DNA of 55,685 nt from Mariniblastus sp. (GCA_029251085.1 JAQXDZ010000104.1:1-55685); one strand, 5' to 3'; positions 34,356-44,137 are shown, counted from the stretch's first letter. Numbers and translations are program-made. The notes: a model not told the origin generated them from the sequence alone.

Positions 34356-34716
34356 AACCAATCCATAATAATTTTGTTGGCGGCAAATAACGCTGGCCAG
34401 CGATTCGAATCAAGCCGAACCTAACCAACTCAATGATGAAGTTTGCAGACATTCAAAAATGACTCGGCAAAAATCATCTTTACTGAATCCATTTTCGACG
34501 CTTACTGCTTACATGATAGGCAGATTAGACACAAAACTCCAATTTTGACTCATTTTACCGACTCATTTGGCTCGCGCCCCAAAATAGCGAAGCGAGAGAT
34601 TCCATCAGTCTGGTCGGCAATTTACCTAAATGTGAAACCCGGGGTCTACTCTTAGGGGCTGAGATTATCGCGATAATTGGTATGATGCGAGCGGGGAATT
34701 TTGACCTAGGAAAACT
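34356..34716. other. Divergent intergenic region with a palindrome
   Basis: About 360 bp between the small protein (minus) and rluD (plus). A perfect 14-bp palindrome, ATTATCGCGATAAT, lies at 34664-34677, about 40 bp before the rluD start, where it could act as an operator. Nothing else is recognisable. Confidence 0.4.
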
Positions 34717-35751
34717 ATGATCAACGACGAATCTGAAACAAACATCGCATCCGAGGAAACGCAACTGGGTGAAAAAACGCCCAACTGGCAAGTGCTTACG
34801 GTCTCCGAGGAGGAGCATCTTGAGAGACTCGACGCTTTTCTGGTTCGTCACTTTCCAAAATTCAGTCGCGTTAAATTGCAACGAGCAATTGCTGCAAAAA
34901 AAGTGCGTGTCGATGGAAATCATGCTAAATCTTCGACTCGACTTAAGCGCGAACAAAAAATTGAATTCCTTCCACCGCAACCGGAACCGGAAAATACGAT
35001 CCCGGAAGATATCCCACTGAATATTCTTTACGAGGATGACCACCTCGTTGCTATCAACAAGCCACCCTCGATGGTCGTGCATCCCGCGAAAGGCCACTGG
35101 TCCGGGACGCTTACCGCCGCCCTTGCATTTCATTTCCAACAGCTCAGTTCGATCGGCGGTGCTACTCGCCCCGGGATTGTTCATCGACTCGATCGCGACA
35201 CCAGCGGTGTCATTTTGGTAGCCAAGTCAGATGCAGCTCACATTAACTTGGCAAGTCAATTCGAGAAACGGATCGTCGAGAAAGAATATTTTGCAATCGT
35301 TTCCCCGTCTCCCAACCATGATCGCGATATCATCGATAAGCCAATCGGCGCGCACCCTTACCAGAGAGAAAAGAAAGCAATTCGAATCGGTCATTCGACA
35401 AGTCGGAATGCAAGTTCTTTCTTCGAAGTAATCGAAAGATACCAAGGTTTTGCCAGCGTGAGAGTCAAACCAAAAACCGGGAGAACCCACCAGATCCGTG
35501 TCCACATGGCACACATTGGTTGCTCCGTGCTTTGCGATCGCCTTTACAGCGGAAGAGCAAAATTACACTTGCACGATCTCACACGCAAGCATCAGGACCA
35601 AGAGATCCTGCTGGAGCGACAGGCACTCCATGCCCTCAATATAAAATTCCAGCATCCAATCGACGGAAACGAAATGTCGATCTCAGCGCCAATCCCCGAC
35701 GACATCCAACAAACAGAGCAGGCCATTCGGAAATTCAGGCCATTAACTTAG
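34717..35751 (+). CDS. rluD: Ribosomal large-subunit pseudouridine synthase, RluD family
   Basis: It converts uridine to pseudouridine in 23S rRNA (helix 69 in the model enzyme). 344 residues. An N-terminal S4 RNA-binding domain (FSRVKLQRAIAAKKVRVDG) is followed by the catalytic domain with HRLDRDTSGVILVAKSD, which holds the catalytic Asp, then KPKTGRTHQIRVHMAHIGC. A 30-residue acidic N-terminal leader precedes the S4 domain. RluC and RluA branches share these motifs; the S4 domain and length favour RluD. Confidence 0.93.
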   Translation: MINDESETNIASEETQLGEKTPNWQVLTVSEEEHLERLDAFLVRHFPKFSRVKLQRAIAAKKVRVDGNHAKSSTRLKREQKIEFLPPQPEPENTIPEDIPLNILYEDDHLVAINKPPSMVVHPAKGHWSGTLTAALAFHFQQLSSIGGATRPGIVHRLDRDTSGVILVAKSDAAHINLASQFEKRIVEKEYFAIVSPSPNHDRDIIDKPIGAHPYQREKKAIRIGHSTSRNASSFFEVIERYQGFASVRVKPKTGRTHQIRVHMAHIGCSVLCDRLYSGRAKLHLHDLTRKHQDQEILLERQALHALNIKFQHPIDGNEMSISAPIPDDIQQTEQAIRKFRPLT

Positions 35752-35776
35752 TTACTTTGTTCGATATCGTCGGGCA

Positions 35777-35807
35777 GCCCGCATAACGAATTCTGCCGGG
35801 CATTTTT
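35777..35807 (+). terminator. Possible terminator after rluD
   Basis: GCCCG and CGGGC pair around a 15-base loop and are followed by ATTTTT, 26 bp after the rluD stop. The stem is short, so confidence is low. It lies between convergent genes. Confidence 0.35.
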
Positions 35808-35846
35808 CAAAGGTCGGCGAATCAATGCAACTTGTTGTTAAGCAAA

Positions 35847-36476
35847 TCAGTCGGAAACTTTCAAACTTTCTAACATCTTCTTGAAATACTTCTCATTTTT
35901 GTCAATCGTTGGCTTAGGCCCATACAGCTTCACGAAGTAATTTCCATTGGCTTCCGTTTGGATAATCGCTGCGAGCATTCGATAATTCTTTCGTTCTACT
36001 TTAGGCTTGCCACTAAACGGTCCGCCAACGGCATCCATAAATGTCCCGGTGATGTCGACAAGATTAACCTTTTGGCCATCAATTTCCATCGTTTTTTGCT
36101 TGGTCTTGTCAGCAGTATCCCCGCCATCGGGCTGGGTAAACTGACCTTGCCAGCGGACAATATTTGCTTCGATTGACCCTCCGGCGCCCATGATCGTCAG
36201 TCGACCATCAGCTTCATCGCCTTTAACTTTTGGAATCTTCAATTCAGCATCTAACATCCGACTTCTTGGAGGAACTGATTTCCAATTACCAGTCGCGGTA
36301 AACTTAATGCTGTCTTCGGCTACCAAAACCGTCAGCGGTTTCTCTTGAGCGGCCTTTGATTCCGCCACATCTGGTTTTTTTTCTGTTGCCGTTTCTTGAC
36401 AAACACCGCTTTGTACAGCGAGCGCGACAAAAACAAAACCAACCAAACAAGCAATTCTCTGAGCACTAAATCTCAT
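35847..36476 (-). CDS. Exported protein of unknown function
   Basis: 209 residues with a signal sequence (IACLVGFVFVALAVQSGVCQ), a Lys/Glu-rich linker and a beta-rich domain: IKFTATGNWKSVPPRSRMLDAELKIPK, seen over residues about 60-88, then TIMGAGGSIEANIVRWQGQF and NYFVKLYGPKPTIDKNEKYF. The pattern resembles small exported planctomycete proteins that bind or sense hydrophobic ligands, but no named family is recognised. The ATG at 36476 has AAGG at usual distance; the GTG at 36482 is in frame. It lies 78 bp behind the GYF protein on the same strand and may share its transcript. Confidence 0.72.
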   Translation of the reverse strand: MRFSAQRIACLVGFVFVALAVQSGVCQETATEKKPDVAESKAAQEKPLTVLVAEDSIKFTATGNWKSVPPRSRMLDAELKIPKVKGDEADGRLTIMGAGGSIEANIVRWQGQFTQPDGGDTADKTKQKTMEIDGQKVNLVDITGTFMDAVGGPFSGKPKVERKNYRMLAAIIQTEANGNYFVKLYGPKPTIDKNEKYFKKMLESLKVSD

Positions 36477-36554
36477 CAACACTTACCTTAATTTAAATTC
36501 AACCTAAAAAACAAACTCGCGTTACAAGTTTCGTAGCCGCAAGCAATCCGCTGG

Positions 36555-37355
36555 CTACGGATTATCGATTACAATTTTCATTGCGACAACCAGTAATACT
36601 AATATTGCCATTACGCCACTAATTACAAAGGCAGCGAAAAGCCGGTTTTTCCTTTGGTTCTTTTCGAGTGGGGTCAATTTCTTTTTCTTTCGAGGTACTG
36701 GTTTACGCAACTCAATAGGCAACTCCTTGAATGCCCTCGACCGCTTCTGCTGCAACCGAATGCCTTCGGCCTTGACGACTAGACTCGGAAACACCTTTTC
36801 AGCCGGAATCCAGCCTCCCCAATCACCACGCCAGACAAGCGATCCGATCGTGATGTCCCCCGCATCGAGACGCTTCTGCATCAGCCGGCCCTTCAACGGA
36901 CCGAGCTCTCCCAGTTCTTTATTTCGCAAGTACCAAATCTGTTTAGGTGCCTGGAGAATCGGATCAACCTTCCCCATCGTTGGGGGTAACTGCGGTTTAT
37001 CCAGCATGAAGGTTTCGACTGACTGATCAATTTCTTCAGGCTCGATAACCGGAGGGCGGTGTTTTAAAAGTTGATCTTTAGGACGCTTTATTCGTTGGCG
37101 AATTCGATTGGGCAACGTTTCCTTCACCGCTACGTTGCCAGGCTTATTTCCTTCGTCGCCCGCAATTGAGAACTTCTGTTTTGGGGCCCTGACCGCCGGG
37201 CGAGAAACATCCCGAGCATGCTCAATCGAAGTAGAAGTCACAGCTGGAACGATTACCTCCGCCGAACAATGAGGACACTGCCGTTTACAGCCAGCCTGCG
37301 ACGTTTTGACGTTCAGTCGATTCAGACAATTTTTACAGGTAAACCGAATTCCCAT
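36555..37355 (-). CDS. Zinc-ribbon and GYF-domain membrane protein
   Basis: 266 residues. An N-terminal zinc ribbon with CKNC...CKRQCPHC, a linker, then a GYF-2-like (DUF4339-type) domain: IWYLRNKELGELGPLKGRLM, then AGDITIGSLVWRGDWGGWIP. Near the C-terminus is one membrane helix (LFAAFVISGVMAILVLLVVAM) after a Lys/Arg-rich segment, so the bulk should be cytosolic. GYF-2 domains bind proline-rich or other short peptides; the true partner is unknown. The ATG at 37355 is chosen because MGIRFTCKNC is the usual start of this ribbon; a TTG at 37397 is in frame. It lies 99 bp after fabI on the same strand. Confidence 0.82.
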   Translation of the reverse strand: MGIRFTCKNCLNRLNVKTSQAGCKRQCPHCSAEVIVPAVTSTSIEHARDVSRPAVRAPKQKFSIAGDEGNKPGNVAVKETLPNRIRQRIKRPKDQLLKHRPPVIEPEEIDQSVETFMLDKPQLPPTMGKVDPILQAPKQIWYLRNKELGELGPLKGRLMQKRLDAGDITIGSLVWRGDWGGWIPAEKVFPSLVVKAEGIRLQQKRSRAFKELPIELRKPVPRKKKKLTPLEKNQRKNRLFAAFVISGVMAILVLLVVAMKIVIDNP

Positions 37356-37454
37356 GCTTGCTTTTGAATCTGGATGTGTACGATTATCTACGAACAAGCC
37401 CTATTGTAACCGGAAAAATACTGGAATCCACACTCCTAGCCAGTGATTTCAAAT

Positions 37455-38261
37455 TCAGCTTAACTTCATGGAATCCTGTACAATTTCCCGATCAAAATAG
37501 TTAATCGACATGGCAGCATCAATCACAACCGCTTGTGCATTGACTCCAGATGAGCGTGGACTGAGTAGGAAGCAGGCAGCATTAGCGACTTCCTGGGTTG
37601 AAACCGCGCGTTTCCTCGGAATGACCTTTTCAGCAAACATATAGCTATCTACAAAGCCTGGTATTCCTGCTGATGCTGACGTCTTCAGCAAGCCTGCGGC
37701 CACCGCATTAAAACGAACCTCAGAAAATTGACTAAAACTCTTCGACAAAAATACAAGCGAACTATCGAGCGCCGCTTTGACTGGCGCCATAAATCCATAA
37801 TTTTCAGACGCCATACGAGTCGTTGAAATGGAAATGGTAATTACCGATGCATCCTTGGCGAGCAGATCTTTGAACTCGTTCGCCAAAGAAATAAACGAAA
37901 AACAAGAGATGTCGATTGTCCTTAAGAATTGAGATTTGGTCGTCTCGTGGAACGGTTTCATCCCGGACTCGTCATAGTCGGCAAACCCAATCGAGTGAAC
38001 CAAACCGTGGACAACAGGAAACTCCGCCTCTATTTCCGTCCTTAAACGCTTAATTTGATCTTCGAACTCCACGTCACAAATGAAACAGGGTCGGTCTCCC
38101 ATCAGCTTAGATACCGACTCCCTCCGTTCTGGGCTGCGAACGATGTAAACCACGGTTGCCCCAACTTCTTCAAGCGTTTTGCCGATATGCCAGGCAACAC
38201 TTTTTTTATTAGCCACCCCAAAAACCAGAACTGTTTTTCCAGCCAACTGAAGAAAGTCCAT
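37455..38261 (-). CDS. fabI: Enoyl-ACP reductase, FabI-like
   Basis: An NADH-dependent short-chain reductase that removes the trans-2 double bond in each elongation cycle. 268 residues. FabI-type N-terminus [19 protein letters not shown]. The active-site Tyr and Lys are in [11 protein letters not shown] (Tyr-x6-Lys, the FabI spacing). The C-terminal end [20 protein letters not shown] fits. It is the third gene of the run CrtI-like, fabZ, fabI. Whether it is the housekeeping FabI or dedicated to this module cannot be decided from the window. Confidence 0.9.
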   Translation of the reverse strand: MDFLQLAGKTVLVFGVANKKSVAWHIGKTLEEVGATVVYIVRSPERRESVSKLMGDRPCFICDVEFEDQIKRLRTEIEAEFPVVHGLVHSIGFADYDESGMKPFHETTKSQFLRTIDISCFSFISLANEFKDLLAKDASVITISISTTRMASENYGFMAPVKAALDSSLVFLSKSFSQFSEVRFNAVAAGLLKTSASAGIPGFVDSYMFAEKVIPRKRAVSTQEVANAACFLLSPRSSGVNAQAVVIDAAMSINYFDREIVQDSMKLS

Positions 38262-38369
38262 AACATTCCCTCGATATAAATTAATTCCCGCTACAACAAG
38301 CCACTCGCCTCAACCAATTCACGGTGCCTAAAGGCGTGGTTCCCGCAAGGTATCGTGCCATCTTTCGTA

Positions 38370-38810
38370 TCAATTACTCGACGGAGCAATTGTACATGTG
38401 AACGACAACCGAGCTACCATCTTTCCATTGCACTTAATCTGTGCGGTCATGTAGTAGGCCGTAGATACGACTTCATCAAGTTTGACATGATTCTCAATTG
38501 TATCTCCCGGATGGACCATTCGCTTGAATTTAACATCGCCCATGCGGGTTAAAACAGGCACTCCACCGACCACCTCAACAATTTCAGATAACAATACCGC
38601 TCCCGATTGAACGGCCGACTCGCACAGGATAACACCCGGAGTCAACGGATGATCAGGATAGTGCCCTTGAAAAAAATACTCATCCTGATGAAACGTCTTC
38701 TTGCAGACAATCGATTCTTGGTCCTGCTCAACGATCTCATCCACCAACAACATTGGGGCGCGATGAGGAATTGCGGCGTGGATTTTTTCTAAACTTGGAT
38801 GGGAATTCAT
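38370..38810 (-). CDS. fabZ: 3-hydroxyacyl-ACP dehydratase, FabZ-like
   Basis: Hot-dog-fold enzyme that dehydrates 3-hydroxyacyl-ACP. 146 residues. The active-site His and Glu are in FQGHYPDHPLTPGVILCESA, the classic FabZ segment. The N-terminal IPHRAPMLLVDEIVEQD is also typical. It starts 6 bp after the stop of the CrtI-like gene, so translation is probably coupled, and it lies 108 bp before fabI. It is likely part of the second lipid module. Confidence 0.93.
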   Translation of the reverse strand: MNSHPSLEKIHAAIPHRAPMLLVDEIVEQDQESIVCKKTFHQDEYFFQGHYPDHPLTPGVILCESAVQSGAVLLSEIVEVVGGVPVLTRMGDVKFKRMVHPGDTIENHVKLDEVVSTAYYMTAQIKCNGKMVARLSFTCTIAPSSN

Positions 38811-38816
38811 AGGATT

Positions 38817-40262
38817 TCAGTTCGATGCGACGGGGGAGGTTGCAGGCATTTTGCTCAATTGGTTAATAACATCGTTCGCTACAATAACACCATAATTAAT
38901 GGTGCCGAGCCAACCGGACATAATGATTCCACAACTGCCCGCGTGGTATAAACCTCGAATTTGATCAGGTAGCGCTCGGCTCACCATCAGTCCTTCAAAT
39001 TTCGTTCCGAAGCTCGCACCGGAAATATGTTTTGTGTAGTGCTTAAAAGTTACGGGAGTGGCAACCTCTGCGTGGACGACTCTCTCGCGACTGTTAGGGA
39101 CGTATTTCTCAAGAGCATCGAGAGTCGTCTCCACGAGATCTTGCTTACTCGCGTCGTATTCCTCTTTCGACATACCGACCCAGTCGGAATAGTTAGCATT
39201 GGTGCTGGACACAATTAATGTCCTTCCTTTTCCCTCTGGGCGGGTATCCGGATAATAGAACGAGAATGTTCGGCTCGTCACGTTTCTGTCGAGCAGCAAA
39301 TCTGTCTGAAACCTTTCCGCCGTGCTAGAGAAAAGCAAATCACCCGTTTCACGCGGCACAGTGTCGTCATTCCCCAACGCCATGTAGACCTGAGTACTAC
39401 TATTATTTAGCCGGACCTCTTTCGCCTCGTCCACAAACGAGCGATCAAACTTATCTTCGCCAACAAGATCAAAAATCGTTGCCCGAAGATTCGCATTTGA
39501 AACAACCGCTGATGTCTTGATGGTCTTTCCGTTTACGACAACAGATTCAACTCCCCCCGTACCAACATTAATTTTCTCTACGTCACAATTGATCCGGACA
39601 TCAACACCGCTCGCCACCAACTCTTTTTCCATTGATTTGACTAGCTTGTCGGTGCCGCCTTGGAATACAAATACACCTTTGGACATGAAATTCGAAAACA
39701 CAATTCCATAGGTGAGTGCGGGATCCTCCAGCGTCGACCCGTTGGCATAAGTAATAGGTTCCATCAACAAACGAATTACATCTTCCCGACCGGGGAAAAA
39801 TTCTTCAAATAGCTCACGAGTCGTTTTCGTCTGGTCGTCGTAAAAATTCATATTCCGCGCCGAATCGAAAAAACGATCAACATTCTCTTGAGCAATTCCA
39901 AAATCGGTGGTCAACAAACGTGTGAAGTCATTTCTGTCGAACGAAGTCGTCAGAGAAAACATTGGATTGTCAAACCGAACTCCCTCAAGCTGAACAATCG
40001 AATCAGCAATTTCCTTGGACCAGTATCGCCGACAACTTTTGACCATTCCGTAGGGAAAACCATGCAACGAAATATCAAAAATATGCCCACCTGGTCGCTT
40101 AAACCAAGTCGCCAGTCCGCCCAACTTATAATGCTGCTCCAATAACAGCACTGACAGGCCGTTACGAGCAAGGATATTTGCGGAAGTCAGTCCGCCGAGT
40201 CCGCTGCCGATAACAACAACGTCGTAACTGTCAGCGGTACCTTTGAGGAAATCTTTTGGCAT
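38817..40262 (-). CDS. NAD(P)/FAD-dependent oxidoreductase, phytoene-desaturase (CrtI)-like
   Basis: 481 residues; same superfamily as the flavoprotein at 15596-16984. FAD motif [21 protein letters not shown], with acidic strand end [17 protein letters not shown]. The C-terminal part [20 protein letters not shown] is the second FAD signature. SYDVVVIG at the start is preceded by a short leader. It heads the operon with fabZ and fabI, so an acyl-ACP or acyl-derived chain is a better guess for the substrate than a carotenoid. Genes of this family beside FabZ, ACP and KAS are also found in anammox lipid clusters. Confidence 0.88.
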   Translation of the reverse strand: MPKDFLKGTADSYDVVVIGSGLGGLTSANILARNGLSVLLLEQHYKLGGLATWFKRPGGHIFDISLHGFPYGMVKSCRRYWSKEIADSIVQLEGVRFDNPMFSLTTSFDRNDFTRLLTTDFGIAQENVDRFFDSARNMNFYDDQTKTTRELFEEFFPGREDVIRLLMEPITYANGSTLEDPALTYGIVFSNFMSKGVFVFQGGTDKLVKSMEKELVASGVDVRINCDVEKINVGTGGVESVVVNGKTIKTSAVVSNANLRATIFDLVGEDKFDRSFVDEAKEVRLNNSSTQVYMALGNDDTVPRETGDLLFSSTAERFQTDLLLDRNVTSRTFSFYYPDTRPEGKGRTLIVSSTNANYSDWVGMSKEEYDASKQDLVETTLDALEKYVPNSRERVVHAEVATPVTFKHYTKHISGASFGTKFEGLMVSRALPDQIRGLYHAGSCGIIMSGWLGTINYGVIVANDVINQLSKMPATSPVASN

Positions 40263-40410
40263 AAAAGTTCAAAAATTCGAGTCGTTCAGATGTCCAATAC
40301 TAACTGTTAGATTAGAAGATTAGTTACCATTGTTCAATGGTAGGAATTCATTTCAAACCGTTCGGCAAAACGTTCCATTGTCAAAACTTTCATACGAGTG
40401 TTTCAAATAA

Positions 40411-41835
40411 ATGACCGAACAAGACCCCTACACGCGATGTTCGAGCGGCATCCTCGCTCCCCCGGAGACATTTGCGGCAAGTCTTCGCCATTTGGGTCCG
40501 GGCTTTATTCTCTCAGCGTCGATCGTCGGTTCCGGCGAATTGATTGCAACAACCCTCATGGGTGCTAAAGCGGGGTTCACTCTCCTGTGGTTCATCATTT
40601 TTAGCTGTGTCATCAAAGTGGTGGTCCAGCTCGAATTTGGCAAACACGCCATCTCCTCCGGAGAAACGACCATGGAAGCACTGAATTCATTACCAGGCCC
40701 CAAACTGGGATCCGCCAACTGGTCGATCTGGCTTTGGCTTGTTCTGATGCTTACTAAGACCCTACAACTTGGCGGAATCATCGGAGCAGTCGTGCTCGGT
40801 GTCGAACAATTGTTTCCTGCCCTCGCCCCCGATTTAACCGGCGGTTTCTTTCCAAAGCGGTGCCTGACAACACTCGTCATTGCACTATCAGTCTCACTAC
40901 TCGTTTTCAAAGGATACTATTCAGTCCTTGAAAAAGCATCTCTGCTCATGATCGCAATCTTCTTGGTTTTTACATTAGCTTCTTTAGTTATGTTGCAGAC
41001 TACTCCATCTGCAATCACCGGGGCGGAATTCGCGAGCGGCCTGATTCCTAACTGGCCTGACCAAGCAACCCTGTTGATCGCTATTGGCGCATTTGGAATC
41101 ACCGGGGTAGGGGGGGATGAAATACTTGCCTACAACTATTGGTTGATTGAAAAAGGATATGCGTCCTACGCGGGACCTCGCGAAAATACCGAAGCTTGGG
41201 AACAACGTGCTAAAGGCTGGATACGTGTCATGTACTGGGACGCGATCCTCGCCATGATTTGCTATACCCTCATGACTTCGATGTTTTACCTGCTCGGCGC
41301 TGCAATCTTACACCGCGCCGGGACGCTTCCGACAAAAGGGAACCTGATTGAGATACTAGGCACGATGTACACCCAAACACTCGGTCCAGGTGCCAAGATC
41401 ATCTTCGTTGTCGGTGCGGTGGTAGTTCTATATTCCACCATGTTTGCTGCCTTAGCGGCTTGGACTCGACTCTATGCCGATGCGCTTGGTCAAATCGGAT
41501 TAATCAATTTCCACAATCCAAGATCCCGCAACAAGGCAATCGGCGTGATCGCGTGTCTATTCCCACTCACCTGGGCCGCGCTCTATTTGTTCTTCGAAGC
41601 ACCCGGACAATTGGTAATTATCGGGGGCGTTATTACCGGAATCATTTTGCTACTCGTGGTCTTCGCCGCAATTTACTTTCGATACCGACGACTAGATCCT
41701 AGATTAATGCCCTCGAAACTTTATGACGTGGCCTTGTGGACGAGCGCCATCGCAATCCTCGCCGTTGCCGTCATGACCCTTAAAGATGTCGTACCGTGGC
41801 AGATGATATTCACATCGATTGGCCAATCACAGTAA
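40411..41835 (+). CDS. Divergent Nramp-fold transporter without canonical metal-site motif
   Basis: A 474-residue protein with about 11 hydrophobic helices. It aligns by pattern with Nramp metal transporters: GPGFILSASIVGSGELIATTLM in helix 1 and the QLEFGKHAISSGETTMEAL loop. The Asp-Pro-Gly-Asn of helix 1 is replaced by Gly-Ser-Gly-Glu (residues 40-43), and the helix 6 Met-Pro-His is replaced by ITGVGGDEILAYNYW. Both are the known metal-binding elements, so classic Mn/Fe transport is doubtful. Nramp-related carriers without these residues move other substrates or are unstudied. The VF530 gene follows 62 bp downstream. Confidence 0.82.
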   Translation: MTEQDPYTRCSSGILAPPETFAASLRHLGPGFILSASIVGSGELIATTLMGAKAGFTLLWFIIFSCVIKVVVQLEFGKHAISSGETTMEALNSLPGPKLGSANWSIWLWLVLMLTKTLQLGGIIGAVVLGVEQLFPALAPDLTGGFFPKRCLTTLVIALSVSLLVFKGYYSVLEKASLLMIAIFLVFTLASLVMLQTTPSAITGAEFASGLIPNWPDQATLLIAIGAFGITGVGGDEILAYNYWLIEKGYASYAGPRENTEAWEQRAKGWIRVMYWDAILAMICYTLMTSMFYLLGAAILHRAGTLPTKGNLIEILGTMYTQTLGPGAKIIFVVGAVVVLYSTMFAALAAWTRLYADALGQIGLINFHNPRSRNKAIGVIACLFPLTWAALYLFFEAPGQLVIIGGVITGIILLLVVFAAIYFRYRRLDPRLMPSKLYDVALWTSAIAILAVAVMTLKDVVPWQMIFTSIGQSQ

Positions 41836-41897
41836 AACTAAAATCGCGGCATCATCTGCTGAAACTGACCCCACCAATTTAAGAAAATCACAGATCA

Positions 41898-42125
41898 ATG
41901 AGCCAGGAACAACCCAACAATCCACTGCATGGTGTAAAACTGAAAGACATCCTCGAAACACTCGTCGATTCTCTCGGCTGGGAAGCCCTTGGCTTGAGAA
42001 TAAACATTCGGTGCTTTAACCATGAACCGTCGATCAACTCAAGCCTTAAATTTCTACGACGAACTCCGTGGGCGCGCGAGAAGGTAGAAAATCTGTACCT
42101 CAGAACTATTTCTAAAAACCGCTAA
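41898..42125 (+). CDS. VF530-family (DUF2132) small DNA-binding-like protein
   Basis: 75 residues. The family core is very clear: [40 protein letters not shown] and [18 protein letters not shown]. The fold is a small helical domain with a positively charged face that has been proposed to bind DNA. Function in the cell is unknown. It may be co-transcribed with the transporter upstream and is convergent with the epimerase gene. Confidence 0.9.
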   Translation: MSQEQPNNPLHGVKLKDILETLVDSLGWEALGLRINIRCFNHEPSINSSLKFLRRTPWAREKVENLYLRTISKNR

Positions 42126-42200
42126 CCAAATCAGCACCCAGGATTGCGATTCGAACAGAATCAAACATTCTGCCCCGATTGGTGCCGTTGATTAAAAACA

Positions 42201-43100
42201 CTAACGCCTCTGTATTTGCTTTACCAGCGATTCAACCGTCTCGTAAAGTCGCTCGGCTCCACCAAATTCCATACCAAGATCCTTTATCTTGGTGACATCT
42301 ATTTCGTGCTTAGGACGTTTTTGCTCTCCAACAATCGAACTGGCGCTGTTGCAAATTTGTTTAGCAACATTGGCCACATCAAACTCGGAGATATAGCGGT
42401 CGTAACATGAGTAAGACTGTCCCTCGATTCCATCGCTTACCAACAGCAACTCAATCGCCCGTGCGACATCATCAACATGCACCTCCTTACCACCACTATT
42501 TACTTCAACGTCAACTCCCCGGACGATGTTCTCAATTAGCTTGAACCATTTGGAATTCTCCAACGGATTCGCCGCACCATAGATGCCGGTCGGCCGTATC
42601 GCACAAATTGGAAATCCGCACCCGAGTCCATAACTATGGACGAATTTCTCAATCGCCGCCTTCTGTGCACCGTAATGGGTGTTCGCCCATAACGGATGTG
42701 CCTCGTTGAGCGGTCGATCAGATAAAATGTGATCATGTACCGCACACGTCGAAACAAATACAAACCGTTTCACACCCGCCGCCCGGGCGGTCTCAATCAG
42801 CTCCAGCGTTCCCAAAATATTCACGCGGGCATATTCGACGACATCCAGTTCATTGGCTTGAAACGAGCGTCCCGACCTGGCCAGACCTGAGTGAACGACT
42901 GCATCACATCCCTGAACAAGATCTTCCATTGATTGTTTGTCAGATAGCTCACCCGTCAACCACTCAACACCTTCCTGATGAACTGGAGTGCCCGGCAAAT
43001 TCCCGCGTGTCCAGCATCTCGACTGAATGCCCGCGTGATGAAAACGGTTCAACAGCGCAGTACCAACAAATCCCGTAGCGCCGGTTACAGCAACCTTCAT
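42201..43100 (-). CDS. NAD-dependent epimerase/dehydratase
   Basis: An extended SDR of 299 residues. The NAD motif is MKVAVTGATGFVGTALLNRF and the active-site YGAQKAAIEKF is Tyr-x3-Lys, with catalytic Ser in FVSTCAVHDH. ICAIRPTGIYGAANPLEN is the usual substrate-side segment. A sugar-nucleotide or lipid substrate is possible. It is a different, shorter branch than the 3-beta-HSD-like gene at 12597. It is preceded by the terminator of the FKBP gene, so it has its own promoter. Confidence 0.87.
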   Translation of the reverse strand: MKVAVTGATGFVGTALLNRFHHAGIQSRCWTRGNLPGTPVHQEGVEWLTGELSDKQSMEDLVQGCDAVVHSGLARSGRSFQANELDVVEYARVNILGTLELIETARAAGVKRFVFVSTCAVHDHILSDRPLNEAHPLWANTHYGAQKAAIEKFVHSYGLGCGFPICAIRPTGIYGAANPLENSKWFKLIENIVRGVDVEVNSGGKEVHVDDVARAIELLLVSDGIEGQSYSCYDRYISEFDVANVAKQICNSASSIVGEQKRPKHEIDVTKIKDLGMEFGGAERLYETVESLVKQIQRR

Positions 43101-43137
43101 AACACTTATCTCGTTGATTCAGTTCGTTGAAAAATCA

Positions 43138-43172
43138 TAAAAAAATCTCGCGGCCTGAACGACCGCAAGATT
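43138..43172 (-). terminator. Rho-independent terminator after the FKBP gene
   Basis: On the minus strand AATCTTGCGG and CCGCGAGATT pair with one mismatch around a 9-base loop and are followed by a T-run. It begins about 65 bp after the stop of the isomerase gene. Confidence 0.7.
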
Positions 43173-43237
43173 AGATATCTAGCTGACAGATTTAAAACTC
43201 TAAAACCTGTCTGAATTGAACGCGAGTCAGCCCACGA

Positions 43238-44137
43238 TCATTTAACGATTTCAAGCAAAGAAATTTCGAAAATCAGGGCTTGGTTAGGTCCAATCAGTCC
43301 ACCGCCACCGCCTTGCACGCCGTAGCCTTGGTCGCCGGGAATTACAACTCGCCATTTCCCGCCAACCTTCATGTTTTGAAGTGCCGCAGAAAAGCCGGGA
43401 ACGACTCCATTAACTCGGAACGTAGCCGGTTGTGCTGGACGCCCTGAAGGTGGAGAAGTCGAAGAATCAAATACGGTGCCATCCAAAAAAGTTCCGTGAT
43501 AATCAACTTTTACTTCATCACTTGCGGTCGGCTTTGGCCCAGTTCCCTCGGTCAAAATTTCATACTGAACTCCGCTCGGCAACATTTTCACCTTAGGATT
43601 GGCTTCAGCATTTTTCTTCATGTAGGCTTGGGCAACGGCTACGTTTTCAGTCGCAACCTTTTTCATTTTCTCAATCTCTCGTTGCTGGACGAGTTTTTGA
43701 AATGCCTGCATCATCGCTTCTTGATCTGGCGTCGACATACCAATTGGCTTACCGCCAACCGAGGCCGCACAACCTTCGATGATCTTTTCCAGTTTCAAAT
43801 CGAAACTTCGATTCTTGAAATTGGTCATCACCTGATAGCCTGCGATAAAACTGTCGAAGTCGTCTCCAGCATCAGCGGCTTTCATACCCTTAATTAACTC
43901 TTCCATGTTGATGTCAGCACCGGATTGGCTTTTCATGTTGGCCATCATCTGATAGCCGATTAAGAAACTTGCCTTATCGGTCAAAGATCCCTCGTCCTGA
44001 ACCGTCGCTGTCGGTGCAAAAGCTGGAACAGCGGTTGCGTCCTGAGCGAACATCTCGCTCGACAAGCAGAGAACCAAAGCGAAGGAAGTAAGCATCGTGA
44101 TCGACACCCTTGCTACGCTGCTATTATTACGAACCAT
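43238..44137 (-). CDS. Exported FKBP-type peptidyl-prolyl isomerase (FkpA/Mip-like)
   Basis: A folding helper outside the cytoplasm. 299 residues. Signal (SITMLTSFALVLCLSSEMFAQ), then a helical FkpA-N-like dimerisation region (ASFLIGYQMMANMKSQSGAD and a related repeat DSFIAGYQVMTNFKNRSFD), a coiled-coil-prone Gln/Lys segment, and the FKBP domain with VDYHGTFLDGTVFDSS, VVPGFSAALQNMKVGGKWRV and IPGDQGYGVQG. The repeat of the two SFxxGYQxM units is a visible duplication in the N-terminal part. The ATG at 44137 has GGGAG six bases upstream; the GTG at 44140 is too close to it. Confidence 0.93.
   Translation of the reverse strand: MVRNNSSVARVSITMLTSFALVLCLSSEMFAQDATAVPAFAPTATVQDEGSLTDKASFLIGYQMMANMKSQSGADINMEELIKGMKAADAGDDFDSFIAGYQVMTNFKNRSFDLKLEKIIEGCAASVGGKPIGMSTPDQEAMMQAFQKLVQQREIEKMKKVATENVAVAQAYMKKNAEANPKVKMLPSGVQYEILTEGTGPKPTASDEVKVDYHGTFLDGTVFDSSTSPPSGRPAQPATFRVNGVVPGFSAALQNMKVGGKWRVVIPGDQGYGVQGGGGGLIGPNQALIFEISLLEIVK

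Noticed and set aside
34555..35184. 209-residue minus-strand frame over rluD
   Set aside because: It lies opposite the start of rluD, whose protein is unmistakable; the minus-strand product has no recognisable domain.
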